Source: Furcasterigmium furcatum (lineage: Eukaryota > Ascomycota > Sordariomycetes > Glomerellales > Plectosphaerellaceae). Taken from it: a stretch of DNA of 64,000 bases. The DNA lies in contig BCIA01000004.1 in assembly GCA_001599815.1 (NCBI GenBank), positions 4,986,082-5,050,081 of the forward strand, in the 5' to 3' direction. Position numbers and translations under genes: made by a program. Below are positions 47,101 through 58,627 of this stretch, one piece after another (position 1 is the stretch's first letter; every line of letters begins with the position of its first letter). The notes below the pieces were generated by a model that ran no database searches, was not told the DNA's origin, and saw only the letters and a program-made list of their open reading frames with translations.

Positions 47101-48436
47101 GCAAGATGCCGTCCTCTCGGATGACCGAACCGAGAGCTTCATTCACATCGTCCACAGCTCGGGTCAGCGTTTGACGAGTTCACTTTCCTCTCGACGCGAG
47201 ATCCCGACTATGCGGAGATGCCTCATCCCGCGGAAGAACTGGGAGGGCGCTCGGGTCAACTCCCTGCGACAGCCGCAGATGATGATGCTCTCGCAGCCAA
47301 GACCCCTGTCGTTGAATGCACTCGACCCCAACTGAACCCCAGCTTCGTTGCCAAAAGTTCCCCAGGTTCCCCGCCCCGGAGGAGGCTTCGCCTCAAGTCG
47401 CCTCCCAAAGATGGTAAGACGTGAAGAATGGGGTTATGCAGCTACCGCTTAGCGAGCACCCAAAGTCCTGCCCGAGATATGTACGCATACATTCAGGCAA
47501 AGGACGAGCGGCCAATGGTTGGGAAGGCTTGTTTATCCGGCTCTCGGGTCGCCACAACGTGGAGCGAGATGCTGCTTATGCGCCTGGGGAAACTTCTTCG
47601 AAGGAGACCATGCTCGGCCAACTCGGCCGCAAAGGCGGAGAAGATATGTTTGGTTCCGCGAGGACATCTCGAAGGGGGTTATGTGAGATTTCAGCCTCGG
47701 CCTGAGTTTCATGAGTGATCCATACTCCAAAGAAGAACGTGGAATGGAAGGAGAGTTCCGAAGTTGTTTGGTCGCGGCCTCATTACCTATATGATTACCT
47801 AAGCTGCCCAACATCACTCGACAACACAGCTATGGTCTCTGCTTGAGTGAAGAGGGCCCCAGCAGTTGGCCAACAGCGGGTCGAAGATTCCAACAGTAGA
47901 TAGCAAGGCAGTAATACAGCTGATCTGTGGCCCTCTCATCTGGGGAGCGAGCCAGAGATGTACTCTTATAGACTAACGCCAACAGTTGCCCCAGCAGTTA
48001 TCTCCTTGCCCCCCAGCACCAGTGGGCGTCGGGTGGCTGCTGTACGATGCGGCCCAGCAGTCGTGCCCCTGACAAGTTCTTATCTGAGATATAAGCTACT
48101 ATGCGGTTCACAGAATGAATAAGATCCAAGACACTGGTATGTAAAGATAAACCCCTGAAGCCTTCCTAAACCGGGTTTCAACGATATTTCTTAGTTAGGC
48201 GGCGTGGGGGTACTCGAAATAATTCATTGTGATTCAGAACGGGCGATGATTCTTCGTCAGCCAGAACCCATAATGATTCATTATGAGTCGGCACGAATGG
48301 AGCATGAATCGCCGCGCATGTTTATGTGCCAAGTCGGCGAGTCTGCTTACTACATCCAAAGCCAGGTCAGAGATCAGGGGGGCGGCCGGAAGAGATGATT
48401 AGTAGGTAACGCTGCAGATAGCCCTACATACAGTAC

Positions 48437-48448
48437 GTTGCCGGCAAC
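48437..48448. repeat. Perfect 12-bp palindrome
   Basis: GTTGCCGGCAAC is identical on both strands and is flanked by the near-palindromic TACAGTAC. It could be a dimeric regulator site or part of a decayed element end; no partner copy was found in the window. Confidence 0.5.
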
Positions 48449-49376
48449 CTACTCCGTGGCTACAGCTAACACGCAGGATTGCCCATATGGTCGACCAAGT
48501 AAATACTATTCTGGATAGGTAGACGGGCACACGCAGCTGACAAGCTAGCCAGATAGGGGAGGAAACAATTCCTACTTAGAAAAACACTATCGGAAATATT
48601 GGCGGCTCCCCCACGCTTTCCTGCATCCCTGACTCATGTCGTTATCCGAAGCGTTGACGCGTGGCATGAAGACCAGAAACTTCTCACTCGTAAGATACCA
48701 CATTTCTCTCTCTTCGTGAAGCTTAATGCCAAGATGGACAGCTGACGTCAGTGCATTTTGCCCCGGTAGGACCCCATCGTGTCGAGTATGCTTCCCCTCT
48801 GCCACTACCTCTGTCTGCCACCATTACGAGCACCACGGTTCTTAGTAGCAGAGTGTATGCGTATCGAATGTAGTTATGTTTGCAGCAGTTGAATCTTGTT
48901 ATGCTTTGTAAAATTGACTGCGCACTCATGCCAAGTAAAATTATATCACATCAGGTGCCGCCCCAATCACCTCTCCAGCCCATGAAATATAACGGCAACA
49001 TCAAGAGGATTGCAGCGGTTACAGGCAAAAGTTTTCATACCCCTGTCCTGGCTCGTGCGGCCTTGGTTAGCTTGAGGTACTTCGCGATATTTGGGGTATA
49101 GAGAGGTTGAGGGCAAGAGAGCAGGTCACGAAAAGTCTCGCGCGCGCTTAAGGCTCACCGGAAGATACCTGGTATGGGCCCTTGTACTTAGCCATCTAAC
49201 CACTGTGCAACTCACTCCTTGGCTTGCACCTTCGCAAGACATTGACGATGCTCACCACCGGGAGACATGTACGCCAAGTGCGACCTCATTGCTTCCGCGT
49301 ACGATGATATCGAAAGGAGGCCGACCTCTGGTTCCTAAGGGACTATTACGGACTCCTGAGGCCAGAGTTCTAGAAG

Positions 49377-49386
49377 TATAAGAAGG
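49377..49386 (+). promoter_or_regulatory. TATA box of small secreted peptide gene
   Basis: TATAAGAAGG lies about 120 bases upstream of the ATG at 49504, followed by a CT-rich leader, so the short gene downstream is probably transcribed. Confidence 0.5.
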
Positions 49387-49503
49387 GGCCACGAAGGCCG
49401 GCTGGAAAGCAAATTTTCTCATCCGTACAACATCGACTCAAGCCTGTCGCCTGCTCCATTCATTGATACACTCACCCAGCCCAAAGCTCCCCTTCTCAAT
49501 ACA

Positions 49504-49725
49504 ATGCTCCTCAAAGCCTTTCTTCTCGCTTTCACGGCCGCCAGTGCTGCTGCCACTCCCATTACTGCACCAGACTCGGACGGGTTTGGTGAGACGCAGC
49601 TGTTCAAGCGCGATGCTCGTTCACACTCAAGCGAGGGTTTAAGAGGTCTAGATGTTGGAAGTCATTGCTCCGCCTCGATATGGTTAGGTTGTCACCGTCA
49701 GGGGTTTCCCCCATATAGAGCTTAG
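49504..49725 (+). CDS. Small secreted peptide, possible effector
   Basis: Short gene of 73 residues in an unspliced reading. The N-terminus MLLKAFLLAFTAASAAA is a clear signal peptide. It is followed by a short pro-region ending in LFKRDA, a Kex2-type Lys-Arg site. The predicted mature part has about 37 residues and only two cysteines (HCSASIWLGCH). A TATA box, CT-rich leader and A at -3 support transcription. The ORF may be shortened: a possible donor lies at 49683 (GTTAGG) and an acceptor-like CCCAG near 49765, so an intron could extend it. Candidate roles are an effector or secreted peptide; the family is not recognised. Confidence 0.5.
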   Translation: MLLKAFLLAFTAASAAATPITAPDSDGFGETQLFKRDARSHSSEGLRGLDVGSHCSASIWLGCHRQGFPPYRA

Positions 49726-50047
49726 TAGCAACCTGGAGTAAATCTGACCTAAAACATGATCCCAGATATCGTCCGAACTGAGGTAGAACCGATGCATCTT
49801 CTTCTTTTTGGCTGTAAGTATGTTCAGATCGTAGCTCACGCTCGAGGGAGTGGAAAGTGATTCCGCAGACCAGGTGACCAGTTCAAATATTAACATAATT
49901 ACTATTAAGGTCATAAATTAATGTAAACCAAGGATATCCTCAAAAGGGGCCATCTCATACGCAAATAGCAAAGCCCATGCTCCTGTGCACCCATGTCTAA
50001 CACCCCTATCCCACTCTATTCCGAACCCCAACCGCCCCTCGAGTCTC
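49726..50047. other. Convergent intergenic region
   Basis: AT-rich 3' flanks of the small secreted peptide (+) and the phiA-like gene (-). A possible second exon of the peptide gene near 49766 cannot be confirmed. Confidence 0.4.
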
Positions 50048-50757
50048 CTACTCCGAGTCCTCGATACCATCCATAGGATGGCTATAATAGCACTTCTCAG
50101 CATCCTCCCCATGATCCAGCGTCTTACCAACGAAGACGAAGCACCCGCTCTCCCCATCCTCGCCGTCGTCCTCGCCCTGATGCACCCAGACTGCATAACC
50201 CTCGCCCGCCGGGCGCACGGGGCACGCGAGAAGCCTCTTGCCCCCGTACGTGAGGACGTTCTCCCCGCTCAGGGCCCAGCCGCCCATGTCCGCGAGGTTC
50301 GGGTTGGGCGTCTCCACGCCATCCGTGTAGCCGAAGTTCGTCGCGCCAAAGGGGACTGTTGCTCTCCGTCAGCGACCGGGACATCTCAAAACGCATCAAA
50401 CCAGCGCGGCGAGTGGAGGGCTGTATACATACCTAGGTTCGGCCGCGGCCAGTGCACATACGCCTGCTGCACCCTGTCCTTGGAGCCGTGGAGGAACAGC
50501 CCGCCGTCCTTGACGTAGAACGTCGCGGCGATGGTGCCGTCGCCGCTCTCGCACTTTGCGTCGAACTTGTCAGAAGATGGGGCGATGTAGAACTGCCCGT
50601 TCCATGCGCTGACGAGGCCGTAGTGGATGGGCGTATTGGGCCGGACGGCCTGGATGCCGAACTTGCGCACCGGGGGCTTGGCCGGGCAGGACTTGCCCGA
50701 GGGGGCGGCCGAGGCCGAGGCGGCCAAGAGGGAGAGGAGGATGGAGGTGAGCTGCAT
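50048..50757 (-). CDS. phiA: PhiA-like secreted cell-wall protein
   Basis: Secreted protein of 210 residues resembling Aspergillus PhiA, a wall protein needed for normal phialide and conidium formation. Exons 50433-50757 and 50048-50355. The signal peptide is MQLTSILLSLLAASASA. The mature part follows the PhiA layout: KFGIQAVRPNTPIHYGLVSA, then GTIAATFYVKDGGLFLHG, the GYTDG block after the intron, GGKRLLACPV, and a late ESGCFVF...CYYS pair of cysteines. An in-frame ATG 29 codons upstream (50844) is unlikely as the start, since it lies only about 22 bases from the TATA box and would hide the signal peptide. It has the opposite orientation to the small secreted peptide gene next to it. Confidence 0.85.
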
Positions 50758-51215
50758 GGTGATGTTTGGGACGAGAGTCAAGTGGCGAAAGTGAGGGTGT
50801 AAGTGGGCGTGAGAGTGAGTTGTGAGGCTGGATGCTGTTCTCATTCTTCACCCAAGAACACCGTCTATATATAAGACTCTGAGGATACTGCCTGAAAACA
50901 ACATCTACTTCTCAGAGTCGCATCGTCACGATACGAGCAGTCGGTAAGCCCGTATTGAACGATGCACCCCGGTCCAGAGCGTGGTCTCGTGCCGGTAGCT
51001 GGGCGAGACGCAGACGAGAGGGATCGCTGAAGCGGTCATATTTTGCGCGCGGATGCAACAGCAAAGACTCTAGCCGTGACCATCATCCGATGCTCGTATT
51101 CCTCAGCGGACATGCATCCAGTCAAATGCAGTGAACGGCAAGGCATCCCCGTGGGTGAACATGGTTAAATATTGAAAGATTGACGGCTACAAATGGCGCG
51201 AGCCCAAACAGAGCC
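50758..51215. other. Intergenic region, phiA-like promoter
   Basis: Upstream region of the phiA-like gene and 3' flank of the carnitine acetyltransferase gene (both -). Apart from the TATA box nothing was recognised. Confidence 0.5.
50866..50875 (-). promoter_or_regulatory. TATA box of phiA-like gene
   Basis: CTTATATATA on the minus strand, about 110 bases upstream of the chosen ATG at 50757. Confidence 0.65.
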
Positions 51216-54056
51216 TCAATAATCACTCAACCGCAGCTTCTTCCCGACATCCCTCCGCCTCGCCTGCACGGCCGCCCGCTCCGACGGCTTAGTCTCCCCA
51301 TTGTCCAGGTTCTGGTTCCGCGCCTTAAGCGCCTGCAGCAGCATGCCCGCGTCGAAGAACCCGTCTGCGCGAGATTGTCAGCATCGTGGTCCGAGAATAG
51401 AAAGGGCAGGGGAGAAACTTACAACCGCCCAGCTCGTCGTCGCTCATCATCACGCTCTCCTCTGTCGGCGACAGCGACAGCGTCCCCGACATGCTCGATC
51501 TGTGCATCGAGGTCCTGATCGGATCCAGGCCCGTGATCAGCCGCCCCCTGGACTTCATCCTGTGCGCGACCGCGACCTTTGGTCTCTCTGGGTTCTCGAG
51601 CTCCCTCGCCCGTGTCTGCTTCGCGCCCCCCACCGCTGGCCCCGTTCCCCGCCGCGTCGAGATGCGCAGGATCCGCCGCACCTCGAGCAGATAGCTCTCC
51701 AGTGTGTCCACGAATCGCTTCGTCTGCCTGTGCTTGCTCGAGATGCAGATGTTGATCCCCTCGTCCTTGATAATGTACCCAATTCCGAACCCGCTGCCCG
51801 ACGTCGGGCCGAACCCAAAGTGCCGTAACGATGGGTTGCCGCAGTTGGATGTCGACAGAATGGTGTTGTTCAGCTTGTCCCACCCCGGATCCGCGAAGAG
51901 GAGCGGCAGCGGGAACGACTCGCGCCCCCGGGACGTCGTGCTGTCCCCTCGACGCCGACCGGACCCCACGGAAGTGTTGCTGTCATTGTTCTCGAGCGAC
52001 AGCACCGACTCGCGCGGGCTGCCAACGACAGAGGAGCTCTCGCGCTCAGAGTATCCGTCGATTGAGCTCGAGTAGCCGTTCGTGCTTGCGAGCTCGTCGT
52101 CGACGCACTTCTGCCAGATGGAGAAGAGCGCGTACAAGTGCCGGTCGCAACCCTGAGCCTTGGCACATCCTTTTGTGTTGGTGACGTGTCTCTTGCACGC
52201 CTGCTTGAGTGCCTCGACCTTTTGCTCAGCTGGGTTGTCGCCCCAGAAGGTCTGGACGAAGTGGACGGATTCCTCGGAGACGCTGCGGATGGCCTCTGTT
52301 CGGCCGTGGAGGAACGTCTTGGTCATCGCCGGCTCGTATGTGCACTCGACCCGACCGTAGAGACCATAGTATGCCGCTTGGAACGCCATTTGGACGAAAG
52401 CGTCCGGCGACAAGCCTGAGGATGTGATGAAGTTCTTGCCGTAGTGTTTGAAGTCTAGTGTCCTGAACTCATTCTGCTCGATCAGGTCGGCCAGCCTGGT
52501 TTCGGCGAAGCGTACGGCGATTTTGAGCTCTGGCACCATGTCCCACTCAAGCTTATGCGGCGTGGTGTGTACGTCTCCAAAGCTGTCGGGATCCCGCTTC
52601 GACGGGTCGGGACTTGTTGTGGCCCATAGAGTCGGGGCCTGGCCGTTGATCGTCCGGGCGAATCGGAGGATCGTGTCTGTGTATATATCGCTGGCGAAGC
52701 GGAGGACTGTGTGTCCATCCACGCCCGTGTGCTCAAAGTTGATGCCGGCGCTGCCGTTTTTGCACACAATAATCTGGAGCTTGTCGTACCATCGGTTCGT
52801 GCAGGTGCCAATCTGAACACCCCTCTCGACCTGGTGCGTACCGCAGAGCATGTTTCCGCAGAGCTCATCGACGTCTGCGGGCTCCGTGTAGTCCAGGCAG
52901 AGCACGAACAGCGCCGAGTCCACGATGGCCAGGGAATCGGCGTTGTTAGACCCTTCCTCCCGGGTCAAAACCTCCCTGAGGCCGGACCAAATCTTGCGGT
53001 TTTCCGTGCTCAGCACGCCGAGGGCTCCCTTGGCAGCGTCCTGGATGGACGTCTGGGCCGCATCGTCGATGATGGTCTGCAGGTTGATGGAGACATCCCT
53101 CTCGGTCATGATAGCATCCGAGTTGTCATCGAGCACATCAAACCAGTAGAATTGGCCGTGGCACATGACCACGATGTGCTTTGAATCGGGATCCTGGACG
53201 ATCTGGCAGCCATTGTCCGTTGGCACGCGGGCGGTGCCGAAAAGCCGTGAGAACTGATACATGCACAGTGGAGTACCCCTGATGTTGTCTGGGGGCAGCT
53301 CCTCTCTCCGCACAGCTCTCACGAACTCTAGTGCAGACACGACCAGGGATGCCGCACGAGTGACCTGGTTGTTCCTCGCTGGTGTCGGGTCATCCTCAAG
53401 CAAGAAGAAGGGGTTGAGGTTGAGGACGACCGGGTCAGCGAAGTTGAGGTAAGAATCATACCCTGGGGCACGTCAGTCGAAGTCTTGCGAAAGATGAGGC
53501 GTGGATACTTACAAAACTGCTCAATATAACTCGTCTTTCCTTCGGCATACTTCTTTAGCCGATCCTGCAGTTCCGGTCCATCGCATCTCAGAAACTCCTG
53601 GACGGCGTTCCGCGTCTCCGCATGTTCCCGCGGTGACTGGAGAGGCTTCAAGGCCTCGAGGTACTTCTGTGCCGTGTCCTCGAGCTCCGGGACGGGGAGC
53701 TGAGGCAGCCCCTGCTGGTGAGAAAAGGTGACGCCGCCGTCCCTAGGCTTCTCTGTGTAGAGAGCCATGTCAGGGACGTGTCTGATGCCGTTGACGGGCT
53801 TTACGGCGTTTTGGTCGACGTTGATTCCGTTCATGTGGTGGTAGTCGCCGTTGGAACAGCCGTTGCCGTTGCCGTTGGAGTGGCCGTTCGCGTGGCCGTT
53901 GAAGCCGTTCGCCTTGGTCTTGAGAGCCAAGTCGGCCTGTGTCCAGTCCTCGGACGGGTCTGGGATGGACCTTGGCACCGAAGATGGGGGCGAAGACTGG
54001 GCCAGGGTCTCGCCAAGAGACTTGGGCCGGGAGAAGATGCGAACTTTGGTGGGCAT
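51216..54056 (-). CDS. Carnitine O-acetyltransferase (Yat/FacC type)
   Basis: Choline/carnitine acyltransferase of 910 residues that moves acetyl groups between CoA and carnitine. It lets acetate-derived carbon reach mitochondria during growth on acetate or fatty acids. Exons are 53513-54056, 51423-53462 and 51216-51364. The N-terminus lacks a clear presequence or peroxisomal signal, fitting the cytosolic Yat/FacC branch. A repetitive Asn/Gly/His tract lies at about residues 50-75. Family motifs include LPQLPVPELEDT, SYIEQFWYDSYL (across intron 1), the catalytic EHTGVDG (His about 426) and STSNCGNPSLRHFGFG. A Ser-rich insert (about 610-660) precedes the last block, and the C-terminal tail is longer than in yeast Cat2. 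A coding-like upstream ORF lies 58 nt before the ATG. Confidence 0.93.
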
Positions 54057-57045
54057 ACTGTCAGCTTGGGAGGGTTCGGGAGGTGGGTGGGTGGCAGAGA
54101 GAGCAACGAGAGCCTCAACAGTAGAGCGGGGAGACGCTGGTGTTGATGCTCAAGCCACGCAGCGCCGTGCGGTAGAAGTAATGGCAGTCCTGGAGGCAGT
54201 AGGAGGGCATTACTCGGGGTGATGGTAGGGGTATGTAGCGGGTGAGGCAAAGGGTGGTCGGGTTTGGGGGTGTACAAGTAGTGGCGGTGGTTATCAGTGG
54301 TAGAGGCCGGGGATGAGAGGAGAGATGGTCATGGAGAGCAGATATGGGATCCGAGGGCGGGAGAAAAGGGGAGAGCCGAGATGAGAAATACAGTACACGG
54401 GTATAAGGAACCGGGCTGAGGTGGAATGGGGTGGTGTAGTGCGCGGGAGAGGGATGAGGATGTATGTGTAAGTGAGAGCCGGACAGCGTAGATGATGAGA
54501 TCAAGTGGACCCGCAAGCACGCGCCGGGGGAGGCCTGGCATATGCATGAGATGCCTGGAGGGCGCTGGGTATGACATGTGAGAGCAGCTGAGTCTTGGGC
54601 TCACTCCACCAGGGGGACTGCTCGACGCGAGGGGCAGCTCTCCTGAGGAGGAGTAGGACAGAGCCTCCGCAGGTCCGGCGACGTGAGGTAGAGCAGCTTA
54701 GGCGGAGGAGGTGCCACATGGAACCAGGCCAAAGCTTGGTGTCGTGCCGAGAAGCGCCAGGGATCAGGGAACGGGCACGCAGAGGGGGAGCAAACAGGTG
54801 CGTGTAGATAGAGAAAAGGGGATGTCAACGTACCCAAGATCGGAGCCGACGTGCCACCGGGCGGTGCACCGTGAGTTCAGTTCAGCAGCAGTCGAGGCGG
54901 CGGACGATACTCGTACGAGAAGCGCGCTCAGGCGGATTCTGTTTGCCGAGGAAATGGGGAAGTAACCGGCTCTGAGAGAATGGGCGCGAGGGTTTCAGTC
55001 TCTCTTTGCATGCGGACGGGTTCGGGCGGCGGCGATCGAGTCAGCTCGTGCTCGTGAGCGTGGGCGGCGTGGGCGGCGACTGTCACAAGCCAGGCCAAGC
55101 AAGCCGCAGGGGTCAGCTGGCAGAGAGTCTCAACCGTCTCCAAGGGACCGCTGATGCGCGCGTGCGTCTGTCCTGTGACGTACCGGCTGCCAACGGGCAG
55201 TCTGTGTGTCTGTCTGGCCGGCTGGAATGCCCAGGAACCAACGGGGCGGGCGATCCAGATGTCAGGATAACGAGGGCCCCGCAAGGCAGGACAAGGGAGA
55301 CCCCGTGGGGTTGCGGCAGGACGTGCCTAAGAGGCGCTTCTGACGGGATAGGGAGAATGGATCGATGCCTCTGCCTGGGTCCGAGGGCGAATGCTGGGGG
55401 ACGTGGCCGCCTGCTGGTTGCTTCGGACAGAAGGATGTTTGTAGAAAGGATGGCCGCCGACGGCTGTGGTTGGACGCGCTTTCAGCGCAGGGCGAGACCG
55501 TACGCCCGGGGGTGTGCGGCTCCACCTGCGATCTAGGCGGGATATTCCCCAAAGAGGTTTCGGAGGCGACGGGAGATGCCTGGTTGATGATGACGGACAA
55601 GCGGTTCGAATGAGAGGCGGCGCCGCTGGTGAGACGGTCGCGAATAGCGTCGCCTGGTGGAAGTGTTCTTCCAGGCCCCGTGCAGAAAGAGATATGTCGG
55701 GCGTGCGGTCCCCCAAGTCGAGTCGCAGATCCTCTGCTGGGTATGCCTCGTCCTGGTTATCTTTGCTTGTCGCAAAGCGTCGAGATGATTGTCGCTGGCG
55801 TTGTGGGGGAGAAGCGGTGCTGGAACCCCTCAAGAACACCCCGAAACCTTCCACTGCAGGGCGGGAGCCACCGGGACCCCTCACTGGGCAGCGCAGGCAG
55901 AAGTTCGCCCCGCACCGCAGCTGCAGAATGTACAATGTACTCCTGCTCCTCCTTCCTTCCCAGCACACCGGAAAGGATCCCAGGTTCCTGCAGGGTATCG
56001 ATCTCTCCTTCCTTCGTCTCGTCTCGTCTCGACCAATTCTCGTAGTCGCGTCGGGCGCGTCGGGTCGGAGCCGCAATCACGACTCCGCAAGTCGTCAAAG
56101 CCCTCACTGTCGGCACCCGATTTTGACTCCGGAAGCCCAGATGCTCTCGCTCCACGGAACCCGGCTGGCCTGGTTCTTCGGCCGCCAGATCTTGCTCCCT
56201 GCGGGCCAGCGGCTGCTCGCTCTTCGGGATGTGTGCTTGCGCCTGACGCCGAGTGTCGAAACGGCCTGAAGAGTCTCAGCGGCGACGTCGAACGAAGAAG
56301 GGTATGCGTGTGTTATCCTCGGCCCGGCTGTGTTGTTGTTCTTATCGCAAATGATGGCCGAGCTGGACTTGTGAGAGTTTATCGCGGACTACGGCTCCGG
56401 GGCTTGGTTGCTTCTATACTCAGGCACCCCTCAACAAATATGAGATCCATGAACTAGTTGTGTGCCAGCTATGAAAGCCACCGCCCGTTCTTCCATCAAT
56501 GAAATACCAGCGGCTCGTCGGTCTGGAGGATTCTTGCCACTCTTGAGGCTCTGTTCGGTCCAGCATCACAAGGAGTAGCCGCAAACCGATCGCCCGAAGG
56601 ATGGATGCAAGGCTACGACGTCGATACTTGGGAGATACCGGCACTCGGCGGCCCATCCATGCACCCGCTCAAGGCTGACACTAGAACCCTCGGATCAACG
56701 GACGCTGGGAGGTTTGGTCAGCGAACGAGTGACATCACATGCTACTGGCCGATCGGTAACACGGGACGTGGTGGGGCCGAGCCGGCATATCGCGACCGGG
56801 CTGTGCCAAGTGCACCCGCTGGAGACAGCTGAAGACGGCAGAGGCATCCGCATATGCGCGCATAAATCATGACATTACTCAATAAGCAAAAGGTATTGAA
56901 ACGGGCGACACAAGGCGCTCCTCACACAGACACCACCAGTCACCCCAAACGGCAGAACAACCTCAAAGAATATTCCGGCACCACAACCGGCCGTGGAAAT
57001 CATGTCATGCTCTCCCATCACATCCCCTACCCTACTCGAACCTGT
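54057..57045. other. Long upstream region of carnitine acetyltransferase
   Basis: About 3 kb between the carnitine acetyltransferase start and the end of the glucanosyltransferase (both -). It holds the upstream ORF at 54115-54210. Overlapping 249- and 267-codon frames at 55.3-56.3 kb on both strands have no domain and were not called. No other structure was recognised. Confidence 0.45.
54115..54210 (-). promoter_or_regulatory. Coding-like upstream ORF in leader
   Basis: A 31-codon ORF with its own ATG and TGA sits in the probable leader of the carnitine acetyltransferase gene, ending 58 bases before the main ATG. The peptide begins MPSYCLQDCHYFYRTALRG. Nearly all its codons end in C or G (28 of 31), which matches real genes here and is unlike a random leader ORF. 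It is therefore a good candidate for a peptide-conserved uORF that controls translation. Confidence 0.5.
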
Positions 57046-58627
57046 TTACCAGAAAACGAGGGCGAGAGGCGAGAGGAGGAGCAAAGACAGGACGGGGCGG
57101 ACCATGGCACCGGCGCTGTCATTGTTGTTGTTCTGGGTGCCGCCGTTGCCGTTGCCCGAGCCAGCATCGTTGTTGCCGGGCTTGTTGACCTCGCCATCAT
57201 TCAGAGGCTTGACGGCCAGGTTGGTGAGCTCGGTCCAGTCGGTGTCGTAGACAGTGAAGGTGACGTCCCAGCTGGCGATGTCAACGAGCTTGCCCGAGGG
57301 CTTGGGGCTGATGCCATTGTCGATGAGATCCTGCGCGCCGGGGGGAACATCGGGAAGGGTAAAGTTCTTGTTGAAGATCTTCTCCTTGATGAGCTCCGAG
57401 TCGCACGTGGGGGGCGTGGGAGACGACGACGAAGGCTTGCCACCCTCGACCGTCTTCATGTCGAGCTTGGCGTACTGCTCGGCGAGAGTGTGGTAGTCCA
57501 CGAGCAGCTGGGCCGACTGGTTGCCGTAAACCTGGACGAGGCCGTAGTTGTGGTCTTCTTGGCTGAACTCGTAGACGAGTCCGCCGGAGAAGACGCCCGT
57601 CATCTCGTCGCCGTAAATGGTGCCGACCTCGGTGAAGAGACGCGGCGTCACCTTGTTGCAGCCGTACTCGGAGAAGAATACGGGGATTGAGGTGTCCTTG
57701 AGGCCGTCGACGAGATCCTTAAAGGTCGATTGCTCAAAGCTGGAATCACCGCACCACGAGTACGAGTTAAGGCCGAAGACCTCGGAGCGGCTCATGTCGT
57801 TCTCGTCACCGTCCTCAGCGCACTGCATGTAGTTCCAGGTGTCCCAGAGAACGTCGCGCACGTCCGCGGCAGAGTAGCCGACGGGAATATGGCGGTCGAC
57901 GTGATTCTTGATGTAGTTCCTCAGGTCACGGGTGACGGCGCGAAGGTAGGGAGGGGCGTACTCGGCCGTGGCCTCGGCCTGGATGACCTCGTTGGCGGAG
58001 AAGAAGAGGAGGGTGTTAGGGTATCCCTTGAAAGCCTCGACGATGGCAAAGGTGCGGTTGAGGTAGTCGACGTGGTAGCTTGTCCAGGGCTCCATGTCGT
58101 TGATGCTCTCGCCGGGGAGGGGCGAGTTGACGTCGAGGATCATGTACATGCCGGCGGCATTGAAGATGGAGGCGCACTCGTCGTGGTTCAGGTCAGGGTC
58201 GAGGTTGTAGACGCGGATAGCGTTGACACCAAGAGCCTGCATGAGGGCGGCATCGCGAAGGCAGACCTCGCCGACGCTGAGGGGGTCGTGGCCGTTCTGG
58301 GGATCGTAGCCGGCGCTGCCATTGATCTGGTAGTCGATGCCGACGATCTGGAACTTGTTGCCGGTGCTGGGGTTGATGAAGGCATTTCCGCGCAGCTCGA
58401 GGGGTTCGACAGCAGCGGCGATGGTCGCGCCGAGGGCGACGAGAGCGGTCGAGAACTGCAAATACGCGTATGTTAGTGATGGAACAAGCCAAGGGGATTC
58501 GAAGGCGGTTAAGATCCTTCGATGGCAGGGGACCACGCGAGCTCCCTCCACTTCCCCAAAGCACTGACGCCTGGGCAAGATGGAACAAGCCAATGACAGA
58601 CAATGCGACAGGGAAACGTACAAGCAT
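57046..58627 (-). CDS. GPI-anchored beta-1,3-glucanosyltransferase (GH72)
   Basis: Gas/Gel-family enzyme of 471 residues that elongates and branches beta-1,3-glucan at the cell surface. Exons are 58622-58627 (6 nt, coding Met-Leu) and 57046-58455. This model gives a proper signal peptide (MLFSTALVALGATIAAA); reading through the intron instead gives a long basic tail with no signal. The GH72 catalytic glutamates sit in FFSANEVIQ (Glu158, acid/base) and PVFFSEYGCN (Glu265, nucleophile). No Cys-rich X8 module follows the catalytic domain, placing it in the shorter Gas subfamily. The C-terminus has an Asn/Gly-rich region and a hydrophobic end (PVLSLLLLSPLALVF) suited to GPI attachment near NDSAGA. 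Confidence 0.93.

Larger units (their letters stand above)
46969..49503. other. Gene-free accessory region
   Basis: The promoter of the glycoside hydrolase gene occupies the left end (TATA listed separately). From 47.8 to 49.1 kb the DNA is more AT-rich than the rest of the window. It carries several small repeats: CCAGCAGTT at 47859 and 47991 with a shorter copy at 48054, a perfect 12-bp palindrome GTTGCCGGCAAC at 48437-48448, and a cluster of GATTC/GAATC motifs at 48225-48315. This could be a decayed mobile element, but no transposase remnant or terminal repeat pair was found. Confidence 0.45.

Noticed and set aside
47800..49100. Decayed transposon
   Set aside because: AT-rich with small repeats, but no transposase fragment, no terminal inverted repeats and no target-site duplication could be identified.
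55600..55625. GGTTCGAAT resembling a tRNA T-loop
   Set aside because: No A box or acceptor stem could be paired with it.
55327..56269. Long overlapping ORFs on both strands (249 and 267 codons)
   Set aside because: Low-complexity Arg/Ser/Pro-rich translations with no domain, both strands open at once, as expected in GC-rich DNA.
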